A stretch of 64,000 bases of DNA from Prunus persica (Eukaryota; Streptophyta; Magnoliopsida; Rosales; Rosaceae): assembly GCF_000346465.2 (NCBI RefSeq), contig NC_034010.1:10628558-10692557 (forward strand), in the 5' to 3' direction. Positions 50,322 to 60,115 of the stretch are shown here, in pieces. The notes under the pieces were generated by a model. That model did not search any database, was not told where the DNA came from, and was given only the letters and a program-made list of their open reading frames with translations. A program made the translations under genes and the position numbers. The number at the start of each line of letters is the position of its first letter. Position 1 is the first letter of the stretch.

Positions 50322-53001
50322 ATAGTTCTAAGGGTTGAATTTCAATAAAAACTTACCACTTGAGTCCTCCCACCATATTATGATGTTGCTCAAGTTTTGG
50401 TCCCGATCCAAAATCAATTTTTCAAAGAAATTGGACACTTCAAGTTCATTCGAAGTTCGTGCGAAGTTCGTACCGTGGTGGGAACATTGCATAGTTTTAG
50501 GGGTTGGATTTCAATAATAACTTACCATATGAGTCCTCCCACCATATTATGACGCTGATCAAGTTTTGAGCCCGATCCGAAATCAATTGGTCAAAGAAAT
50601 TGGACACTTCAAGTTTGTACGAAGTTCGTGCCGTGGCTAGGACATTGCATAGATTTAGTGGTTGGATTTCAATAAAAATATAAACATGAATCCTCCCATA
50701 GTATTATGATGTTACGTACGTTTTGGGCCCGATCCGAAATCAATTGGTCAAAGAAATTGGACACTTTCAGTTCATACGAAGTTTGTGCCGTGGCTGGGAC
50801 ATTGCACAGATTTAGTGGTTGGATTTCAATAAAAACATAAACATGAGTCCTCCCACAGTATTATGATGTTACGTACGTTTTGGGCCCGAACCAAAATCAA
50901 TTGGTCAAAGAAATTGAACATTTCAAGTTCGTGCAAAGTTCGTACCGTGGCTGGGACATTGCATAGTCTTAGTGGTTGGATTTCAATAAAAACATAAACA
51001 TGAGTCATCCCACAGCATTATGATGTTACGTATGTTTTGGGCCCGATCCAAAATCAATTGGTCAAAGAAATTGGACACTTTAAATTCGTACGTGTGAATC
51101 ATACCCCAGTTGGAACATTGCATAGTTTTAGTGGTTGGATTTCAATAAAAACTTACCACATGAGTCCTCCCACCATATTATGATGTTGCCCAAGTTTTAG
51201 GCCCAATCTGAAATCAATTAGTCAAAGAAATTGGACACTTCAAGTTTGTTCGAAGTTTGTGTGAATCGTACCCTGGTTGGAACATTGCATAGTTTTAGTG
51301 GTTGAATTTCATTAAAAACTTACTACATGAGTCCTCCCACCATATTATGATGTTGCCCAAGTTTTGGGCCCGATCCCAAATTAATTGGTCAAAGAAATTG
51401 CACACTTCAAATTCGTAGGAAGTTCATACCGTGGTTAGAACATTGCATAGTTTTAGTGGTTGGATTTCAACAACAACTTACCACATGATTCCTCCCACCA
51501 TATTATGATGTTATTCAAGTTTTGGGCCCAATCCGAAATCAATTGGTCAAAGAAATTGGACACTTCAATTTTGTGCGAATTTGGTACCATGGTTGGAACA
51601 TTGCATAGTTTTACCAGTTGGATTTCAATAAAAACTTACCACATGAGTCCTCCCATCATATTATATTGTGTCCCAAGTTTAAGGCCCGATCCGGAATCAA
51701 TTTGTCAAAGAAATTGGACAGTTCAGGTTTGTACGAAGTTCGTGCGAAGTTCGTACTGTGGTTGGAACATTGCATAGTTTTATTGGTTGGATTTCAATAA
51801 AAACTTACCACATGAGTCCTTCCACCATATTATGATGTTGCCCATGTTTTAGGCTTGATCCGAAATCAATTGGTCAAAGAAATTGGAAACTTAAAGTTCG
51901 TACGAAGTTCGTACTGTTGTGGGAACATTGCATAGTTTTAGTGGTTGGATTTCAATAAAAACTTATCACATGAGTCCTCCCACCATATTATGTGGCCCAA
52001 GTTTTGGTTCCGATCTAAAATCAATTGGTCAAAAAAATTGGACACTTCAAGTTAATACGAAGTTCGTATCATGGTTCAAACATTGCATAGTTTTAGTGGT
52101 TCGATTTCAATGAACACTTACCACTTGAGTCCTCCCACCATATTACGATGTTACCCAAGTTTTGGGCCTGATCCGAAATCAATTGGTCAAAGAAATTGGA
52201 CACTTCAAGTTCATTCGAAGTTCGTGCGAAGTTCGTTCCGTGGTGGGAACATTGCAAAGTTTTAGGGGCTGGATTTCAATAAAAACTTACCACATGAGTC
52301 CTCCCAACATATTATGATGTTGCCAAGTTTTGGGCCCGTTTCAAATCAATTGGTCAATGAAATTGGTCACTTCAAGTTCATTCGAAGTTCGTACCTTGGT
52401 GGGAACATTTCATAGTTTTAGGGGGTGGATTTAACTAAAAACTTACCACATAAGTCCTCCCACCATATTATGATATTGCCTAAGTTTTGGGCCTGATCCG
52501 AAATCAATTGGTCAAAGAAATTGGACACTTCATGTTCATATGAAGTTCGTGCGAAGTTCGTACTGTGGATGGAACATTGCATAGTTTTAGTATTTGGATT
52601 TCATTAAAAACTTACCACATGAGTCCTCCCACCATATTTTGATGTTGCCAATTCGAAATCAATTGGTCAATGAAATTGGACACTTCAAGTTTATTCGAAG
52701 TTCGTGCGAAGTTCGTACCGTGGTGGGAACATTGCATAGTTTTAGGGGTTGTATTTAAATAAAAACTTACCACATGAGTCCTCCCACCATATTATGATAT
52801 TGCCCAAGTTTTGGGCCCGATCCGAAATCAATTGGTCAAAGAAATTGGACACTTCAAGTTCGTACGGTGGTTGGAACATTGCATAGTTTTAGTGGTTGGA
52901 TTTCAATAAAAACTTACCACATGAGTCCTCCCACCATATTATGTTGTTCCGCAAGTTTTGGGCCCAATTTGAAATCAATTGGTCAAAGAAATTGGACAGT
53001 T
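50322..53001 (-). repeat. Diverged satellite subfamily B, 158/169-bp monomers
   Basis: About 16 tandem monomers clearly related to the main satellite but with their own consensus. On the + strand they read 'tggatttcaataaaaactta', 'ccacatgagtcctcccacc', 'tgttgcccaagttttgggcc', 'aatcaattggtcaaagaa' and 'attggacacttcaagttcg'. Monomer lengths alternate around 158 and 169 bp (for example steps of 167, 158, 158 and 169 between 51,121 and 51,773). The difference is one extra 11-bp 'cgaagttcgtg' unit. The orientation is the same as in the inverted main block. Confidence 0.9.
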
Positions 53002-54628
53002 AATATGCTATCGCGAGTGATCCGACCGTTCATTTCGAACCAAACTTGTAGGGCATGTTTAGTAAAGTGTGTTGAACTTACAGGAACTTTCAGATTGGTA
53101 ATCGGAGGTCGTGGACCCCACGGGGTGCTGGGTTGACCATTTTGGGAATTTAATAGCTTAATGAACCTTAGGTCTTTTCAAACCATTCCTCCTGTCAAAC
53201 ATGTTTAAAATGGGCTTAGGAACCTTCGTAAGTTATGTACACGCACTTTTGAGGCCAGGGGTAAGGGTTTTGATTAAACATCTATGGTTGAGCAATCTTA
53301 TTAATTAAATGGTTTTAATTGCTTAAATAGGTACTCGGGCTTCATTGAACCCACAGGAAGAACCCTCAAAGGGCCAGGCTACCTCGAACACTCAATGACT
53401 GGACTTTTTTTTTTCTAAACGAATTTTACGCAATTAAAGTTTTATTCAATGATCATGAATGAATTATTATGACTTTTACTTTCCAAGCATAAATATTTGA
53501 ATACAAATATTTTTATTAAATTATGTTTATGTTTAAAGGTTAATGGCTTGGAAAGTATGAAAGGAAGTGATAACTGGACTAAAGAATTTATTAAGAAATA
53601 GTAGTATAATTTTTCCATGAAAGGTTTTTAAACCACCATAGGTACCCAAAGTGTTGCCTTCGGATAAAATGTAGCCTTCGTATAAATTGTTGCCTTCAGT
53701 TATAATGATGTCTACGGACATTCTACTTGCCTTCGGTTGAGTTAGCACGCGTTTGACATTTGCCCCACTCTAGACCGGGAGGAGCGAGGATGCGGCTCAG
53801 GTTGACTATGTGTCCCTTGAGTCTTGCGAGGAATGCGGCTCGGGTTGACTTTGTGTCACCGAGGCCTGCGAGGTGACACATGGAATTGACAGTATAATGT
53901 GGGAAATGAATATAAAAATCATGGAATTGACGGATATATGATGGGTACACCCAGGTAGGAAAAAGATTATTTCTTTACAATGCTTTCAAAAAGGTTTTGA
54001 TAATTCGATTGAATGCGTGATTAGTTATATGTATATAAATATGCATGTCTTGATTCTTGTACGAATATAGAACATGAATAGAATCAAATTTTCTAAATGT
54101 TTTAACATTGGGGTTAGTATGTTAATATCCTTTTTCTTTTTTTTTTCCAAAACTTTATTTTTGTCCACTCACACTTTTAAATATTTTGTGCCTCCAGGCA
54201 GTAGTCGTGTACCAGAGCACCACCACAAGGCGGCCATCACTCATCCTTGCTTCTCTTTCTCTATGTAGGATGTTTCCTTGCAACTATGTTACTTTGTAAA
54301 ATTTCTAGAGTAGTTTTGCTCTAACATTGCCCTAGGTTTTCTGTAAGGCCTGAGGCCATAAAGTTCTGTTGTTGGATTGCTTGAATTCAAACTTGATGCA
54401 TGCTGAACGGTTGAGGTTATAAATTGCTTTGCTTATAGGTGTAAAATTTTGGGAAACGAGAATTTACAGGGGACACTCAGTCGAATTTTCGGCAAAAGTC
54501 AAACTTGAAGTAAATTTTGGTTTTTGTTAGAAGGCAATTTGGTCCAGTGTGCCCGGCACCTGTCAGGTGTCAGACACGCACAGGGTTCGACTCGGATTCC
54601 AAAGTGGAATTTGGGTCGGGTCCTGTCA
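53002..54628 (+). mobile_element. 5'-truncated Ty3-gypsy-like LTR fragment
   Basis: Non-satellite sequence between satellite of subfamily B on the left and a small satellite island on the right. It holds 'ggaactttcagattgg', 'ggtcgtggaccccacgg', 'atgacttttactttccaagc' and ends 'gggtcgggtcctgtca'. These motifs, in this order, fit the 3' half of a long plant Ty3-gypsy LTR (Tekay/Del-like, from memory). The related copy at 55,512-58,715 supplies the missing 5' half on the other strand. No TG start with a matching target duplication is visible on the left, so the left end is truncated. I see no pol reading frames. Confidence 0.65.
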
Positions 54629-54938
54629 TCAAATTCATAAGAAGTTCGTCTCGTAATTGGAATGGTTGTTGCATTGCATAGTTTCATTGATTGGATTTCA
54701 CTCAAAACTCACTAAATCACTCCTCCCACCATATTATGTTGTTGCCCAAGTCAGGTGTCAGACACACACAGGGTTCGACTCGGATTCCACAGTGGAATTT
54801 GGGTCGGGTCCTGTCATCAAATTCATAAGAAGTTCGTCTCGTAATTGGAATGGTTGTTGCATTGCATAGTTTCATTGATTGGATTTCACTCAAAACTCAC
54901 TAAATCACTCCTCCCACCATATTATGTTGTTGCCCAAG
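54563..54938 (+). repeat. 188-bp composite tandem duplication (LTR end plus satellite)
   Basis: Copy 1 is 54,563-54,750 and copy 2 is 54,751-54,938, with two differences visible. Each unit consists of the last 66 bp of the LTR ('tcaggtgtcagacac' to 'cctgtca') followed by 122 bp of satellite up to 'ttgttgcccaag'. The duplication therefore arose after the LTR-satellite junction had formed. Confidence 0.95.
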
Positions 54939-55511
54939 TTTTGGGCTTGATCTGAAATCAATTGGTCAAAGAAATTGGACACTTAAAGTTCGTACCGTAA
55001 ATGTAGTGGTTGGACGATTGCACAGTTTTATAGATTGAATTTCACTCAAAACTCCCCAAATGACTCCTCCCACCATATTATGATGTTGCCCAAATTTTGG
55101 GCTCAATCTGAAATTAATTGGTCAAAAAAATTGGACACTTCAAGTTTGTACGAAGTTTGTACCGTAAATGGAGTGGTCCGCGCATTGCATAGTTTTAGGG
55201 ATTGGATTTCACTCAAAACTCAACAATGACTCATCCCATCATATTATCATGTTACCCAAATTTTGGGCTCGATCAGTCAAAGAAATTGGACACTTCAAGT
55301 TCATACGAAGTTCGTATCGTAAATGTAGTGGTCGGTGCATTGCATAGGTTTAGTGATTGGTTTCACTCAAAACTAACCCAATGACTCATCCCACCATATT
55401 ATGAAGTTGCCCAAATTTTGGACTCGATCCGAACTCAAATGACCAAAGAAATTGGACACTTCAAGTTCGTACGAAGTTCGTACTGTAAATAAAGTGGTTG
55501 CAGGATTGCAT
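54629..55511 (-). repeat. Small satellite island between two LTR fragments
   Basis: About five monomers in minus orientation, related to subfamily B ('tcaattggtcaaagaaattg', 'acacttcaagttcgtacg') but with A-like features ('tcactcaaaactc', 'tgactcctcccacc'). The first part overlaps the 188-bp composite duplication and contains the second copy of the LTR tail. The array ends inside a monomer at 'ggattgcat'. Confidence 0.85.
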
Positions 55512-56265
55512 TTCCAAGCTATCATCAATTATCAATATGCATAAACATTTAAAATCAACTCAACCCAAATCCGCGCAATAAAACATAAATATATCATCCT
55601 TGGAAAGTAAAAGCGATAGAATAATAATTTGTAAATATTTAATAAAACTATATTAAAACAAACAACCATATCACAAACGCCTCCTAACCAATTGGTCCTA
55701 ATCGGGCAGACTAGGCCCACCATCTAGGTCAGCTAGGCCCGCGGGGCCATTACCTCTAACCTCCGATCCGAAAGTTCCTATACGTCCACAACAGTCCACC
55801 AGTTAGGTCCCAAAAGTTTCACCCAGATCCGACGGTTAGATCGACATCAAGCACTCGATGATCGATAAACTAGACCTAGAATCATTGATCTAGAAGATCA
55901 GAATGTCTAATTCTACATCTATAAGTTCCCATACAACCCCACCTGTACGGGGAAAAACATAACTTAAAACGGAATCGATCTAACAGTTCGAACCTATCGA
56001 ACCCGGATATTGCATAATAGGCGCAATATCTGTTTGATAGTGAAATGGTGACCAAATTGAAATCTGAGCATACGGTCGTGCTCGGGATGACGTGGGGAAT
56101 ATTTCAGAACAAAATGGGCTGCCACAATAGAGTCCACGCGCCGCCACTCCCCGCCGGCAACAGGTGGCTTGAGAGATTTTTTCGGCGACGGAAAATCTTC
56201 GAATCATCGGCCAATACCTATACCCACAGTTTGAGCACAACTAGGGGAACGTTTTTAATTCTTGG

Positions 56266-58007
56266 TGATCAGTTCACAATTGTATATCATTTTGTACCCT
56301 TCTAGCTTATGATTTGGTTATGTTATTGAGTCAAACGTGTGCTTTTAATCCCTTTTCTGTTTATCATTCAGTTCATTGGGCCTTAGGTAGCAATGGTGTC
56401 TTTGGATAAGAAAAGATGCAAAATGGTGCAAAAACGAGCAGACTGGGTTAGCAACTCATTTCGGCCTTAACATCTTTCTCCGAACTTGGATTGGCCCAAA
56501 TAATATGTAGTTGGAAAGATGAGAGTCTGAACTTCAAGATGGACTACTCAAATGCATCAGATTATGAAGTTGAGCCTAATTCGTGAGCCCATATACACAC
56601 CAGGCTCAAGATTGCAGTTTTCCAGTTGTTGAGCCTTGGATACTTTCTTTGAGCCATGTGACTCACCACAGCTTTCCTTGACTTTAGACCTGACATGTTG
56701 AGCAATTAAGGGAGGTCTGTCAGCTACTCAAGTGCAGAGGAGAGCCATGTGACTCACCACAGCTTTCCTTGACTTTAGACCTGACATGTTGAGCAATTAA
56801 GGGAGGTGTGTCAGCTACTCAAGTGCAAAGGAGCCTTGACTTTAGACCAGACATGTTGAGCAATTTAGGGAGCAATTTAGGGAGGTGTTTCAGCTACTCA
56901 AAGGCAAAGGATTCACTCAATTGACCAATAATTCACTCCAGCCATCCTATATCACTCCATTCAGCCCAAAATCAGAGGGGGGAACAACTCCAACAAGCCT
57001 TCCTTCCATTTCCTACGAATTTGTTCTTTCTCTGCCATCACCAACCACCCAAACTCATCCCAAATCACCTCTTTAGTTGCCATACTCTAGACATGAGAAA
57101 GTTCTTGGAGTAGCATTAGACGTGGAGAAGCACCTGTAGAAGCCTTGGAAACCACAAGCAACTTCAGAATTGGGTTTCTCTACTCTTATTGCATTCAATA
57201 TGTTTTCTCATTTTTGCTTAAGTTTCATTTCCATTATGAGTAGCTAAATTCATAACTAGGGCTATGATGTAACCTAACATGAATATTCTGGGTTTATAAG
57301 TTGAAGTTTTGAGTTTCAAGTTTGATTCATGATTCATATTCCTATTCTTTATGCTTATCAGTTAATATGCTTGTTTGGATGATTGATCACCATTAGAACT
57401 TGTATATTAGCTACCTTGGTTTGAATCAAGAGTAGACACCATGCTTTGATTTGAATTGAACTATGAATAAGAAAAGTATGTATGGACATTCGACAACAGG
57501 GATTAGATACATGCTTGGTTGTTTAAATTGTTCTTCTATGCTTAATGGGTTCCTAATGCTTAATTTAGATTAGACAACAAATGATCAAGTTAGGGAATTA
57601 GGAGCACAGGGTTAGGACCAGACACCATGGCCTAATCATACTTTAGCTAGAATCAATCTTTGAATTCGAATGAGACTTGTCACTTGACTCCTTATAACCC
57701 AGAATTGAATTGTTATGATGAATCGAATGCCCTAGTCTCCCAATCTGTTTTCCAGCCTACAAAAGTACTCTTTGTTACATTTGTTCACTTTGCTTTTGTT
57801 TGAAATTTCGTTTTGCCTCATTTGTTCAACAATTACAATCACTCTTGCTTTAAATTCTATTTTAGACTTAACCTCCTACTTTCTTGAATTTGGTAATCTA
57901 AGTACATAACTAATTTTAACTTCTCAGTCCTCGTGGGTACGACCTCGTACTTGTCTTGCTATACTACTAATTGGCCCGTACAATTGCGAGTTAACATTTT
58001 AACAACA
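56266..58007 (-). mobile_element. Nested solo LTR (LTR2) with exact target duplication
   Basis: A 1,742-bp block is flanked by CTTGG at 56,261-56,265 and CTTGG at 58,008-58,012. On the minus strand it starts TGTTGTTAAAATG and ends CTGATCA, so it has TG...CA ends. Near its start it carries 'tagtatagc', then 'tacgaggtcgtacccacg', and further on 'gcatggtgtctac'. The same motifs in the same order occur in LTR1 at 21,572-23,434 ('tagtatagc', 'tacgaggtcgatcccacg', 'gcatggtatctac'), so the two LTRs belong to related families. There are no internal domains, hence a solo LTR. The clean target duplication makes it younger than the LTR it sits in. Confidence 0.85.
56651..56885 (+). repeat. 91-bp tandem duplication inside LTR2
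   Basis: 'gagccatgtgactcacc' starts at 56,651 and again at 56,742, a 91-bp step with near identity. A third, shortened unit begins at about 56,831 ('gagccttgactttagacc'). Confidence 0.9.
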
Positions 58008-58370
58008 CTTGGACCTCGGCGAAAAAGTAGCCAGAGTGGCCTAAAACACAGCCAAAACTGCCAGCCATTTTGGTGTTTAGATCAACTCTCAAATCTCAAA
58101 AACAACCCAAACCATGTACACAATCAGCAAGAGCACAAGGAGAAGATCGAAATCCATACCTAGATTGATGTCAACGGTCGCCGAAGTTGTCAAACAAGGC
58201 GACAGAAAATCTCCGACCCTCTCGGCCTTTTCAAGCTCATGCTGTCACTTGGAGGGCTAGGATGGCTACACTATGGCCCTGACGAAATCGCCAGCCTTGG
58301 TCGATCATTTTTCGACCGGTCTTGCCTAGAGCCGTGACTGCGCCAGCAATGCTGCCCAGGCATTGTGCAT

Positions 58371-58379
58371 AGAGAGAGA

Positions 58380-58422
<43 letters not shown>
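58371..58422 (+). repeat. (GA)n microsatellite in the LTR fragment
   Basis: A 52-bp run of alternating A and G with one T interruption at 58,385. Confidence 0.95.
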
Positions 58423-58427
<5 letters not shown>

Positions 58428-58783
58428 TTCGCGTGGGCTAGCATTTATCCTACTTTAAAATCCAACTTCACAATATTTACAATTGTGCCACTGACAATTT
58501 CATTGACCAAAATGTCTTCGTTTCAACTCTGATTTGGGCCTACCACGTGTTTACGAACTCATGAGCTCGAGCACTACACAATCGAACCAAGAAAATGTCC
58601 AAAACTAGCCTCGAACAAAAAGTCAACTCTAAACCACAAAGGAACCCTGAGGTTAAAGTCGTCCTTTCACTTTAGAATTTGAAAATTAAATTAAATTTTG
58701 GGATGGGATGTTACACTTATCTTTAGTTTACATGTCTTCTCGTCTTAAGATTCTGTACAAAAATAAAGGAAGCAAGTGCTTAA

Positions 58784-59685
58784 GGGCCCGTCTGGTAATG
58801 TTTTCGGAGAATGTCTTTCAAGAATATTTTCAGAGAATGAAAATGAGAAAACGAATTTGCATTTTCAGGATTCGAAAATGCATCTGGTAGATTAATTGGA
58901 AAACAGTTTCAAAAAATACAAATAATGAAAACGTGTCAGATTGTATAATTTGAGAATAATAATATAATATGCGAGTTATTTTTTAAGTGTATTTTTACTA
59001 ATTCTTTTATTTATTTTAATTCTGATACTTTTTAAAGGCCAAAATTATTATAAACAATTTTAAAAAATGTATAATTTAACGAATAAAAAATTCAGATTTT
59101 TTTTTTTAATCTCCTTTCTTTTTTCTTTTTCTCCTTATCTTCTTCCTTTCCTTCCCGATCCCTGGCCCGTTTCTTTCTTTCTCTTCTCTCCTTTCTCTTT
59201 TCTTCTTACTTCCCTCTTTTTCACTCTCTTCATGCCGCAGCACCCACTCCTCCTTCCTCCGAACCTCGATTCTCTCTGCTAAATATCCCTCTCTCCCCCA
59301 CCTCTCTCGTTCTCTCTCTCCAAACGCCCATCTCATCTCTCTGCAATTTGGTATGTATATTGTTGGGTTTGATAGGCAGATTGGTTGGGTTTGATGGTGG
59401 TGGTTCAATTTGATATGTATATTGTTGATGGTGGCATTTGATTTTCGATTTGGTACAGCTGGTGGTGCTCTGGTTTCGACTGGGTGGCGGTGCTCTGTTT
59501 GTTGAATCCATTCTCTTAAAATGAAAACATCAAAAAGATGTTTTCAGAATTATAACTAAAAGGTTGAATACAGATTCAGAAAACGTTTTCTGCGTTCTCT
59601 CAACCTCACCACCTAACGCAAATCTCAGGTGTTTTCTGAGAATGAAAACAGAAAACGAGTTCCAAAAACACCACCGAACAGGCCC
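58784..59685. mobile_element. Tourist/PIF-Harbinger-like non-autonomous element
   Basis: The 902-bp element is flanked by TAA on both sides (58,781-58,783 and 59,686-59,688). The left end is GGGCCCGTCTGGTAATGTTT; the right end, read on the minus strand, is GGGCCTGTTCGGTGGTGTTT. The inverted ends are imperfect but extend inward through related 'gagaatgaaaa' and 'gaaaacg' blocks. A TAA target duplication with GGGCC-type ends is characteristic of the PIF/Harbinger (Tourist) group. There is no transposase; the middle is AT-rich, followed by a long pyrimidine tract at about 59,100-59,340. A hAT origin is less likely because no 8-bp duplication is seen. Confidence 0.75.
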
Positions 59686-60115
59686 TAAGAATCTGCTAAT
59701 ATCTACCTCTCAGTATGAAGACAACTAGAAAGTCAAAGCAAATTGGAGTTCAAATATCTAGTAAAAAGGAGCTGCCATAACAGAGACGTTTGGATATCAC
59801 TAAGGAGGTTGATAGTGCTAATAAAAACCTTTCAACACAGAGAATAAGCCACTGGGCAAAAGAGGTTCTATTGCTGTTGAATGAATAAATAGTAATTTCC
59901 TACACGATCCCATCTATTCTCCATTAATTCATACTTTTCTTCACAAAAGACTTTGAAACAGAACCTAAACTTTCAAACTCACTTCACAATGCTCTCCTAA
60001 TCGCCTACCATCTAAAAGAGAACAAAAAACATGTAGAACTTTACAAATTGGACTGGTCATAGCAGGTCACTTCCTCTATATACAAGAGTATTCAGCAAGA
60101 GATTTTAATGCATCT
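59686..60115 (-). other. Region downstream of the MYB gene, probable 3' UTR
   Basis: 430 bp between the Tourist-like element and the MYB stop codon. No gene is recognisable on either strand. By position the part next to 60,115 should hold the 3' UTR, but I do not see an unambiguous AATAAA on the minus strand, so the transcript end is unknown. A short + strand frame at about 59,716-59,886 contains an internal stop and matches nothing I know. Confidence 0.4.

Larger units (their letters stand above)
55512..58715 (-). mobile_element. 3'-truncated Ty3-gypsy-like LTR, split by a nested LTR
   Basis: Read on the minus strand it begins at 58,715 with TGTAACATCCCATCCC, a start typical of Tekay/Del-type plant LTRs. 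It continues to 58,008, resumes at 56,265 after a nested insertion, and runs to the satellite junction at 55,511. The motifs 'ggaactttcggatcgg', 'ggccccgcggg' and 'ttttactttccaagg' (minus strand) match those in the + strand fragment at 53,002-54,628 in the same order, so the two are relatives. The 3' part of the LTR, about 1.1 kb by comparison, is missing. The older sequence totals about 1.46 kb without the insertion. No coding domain is present. Confidence 0.7.

Noticed and set aside
54074..54268. Short + strand frame within the LTR fragment
   Set aside because: 64 codons, low complexity in part, located in LTR sequence, with no recognisable domain.
56045..56305. Overlapping 86-codon frames on opposite strands near 56.0-56.3 kb
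   Set aside because: They lie in the outer LTR and run across the insertion border of LTR2, so they are chance frames.
59067..59511. Open frames over the pyrimidine-rich tract on both strands
   Set aside because: They are low-complexity translations (Phe/Leu/Ser or Arg/Glu/Lys) of simple sequence inside the Tourist-like element.
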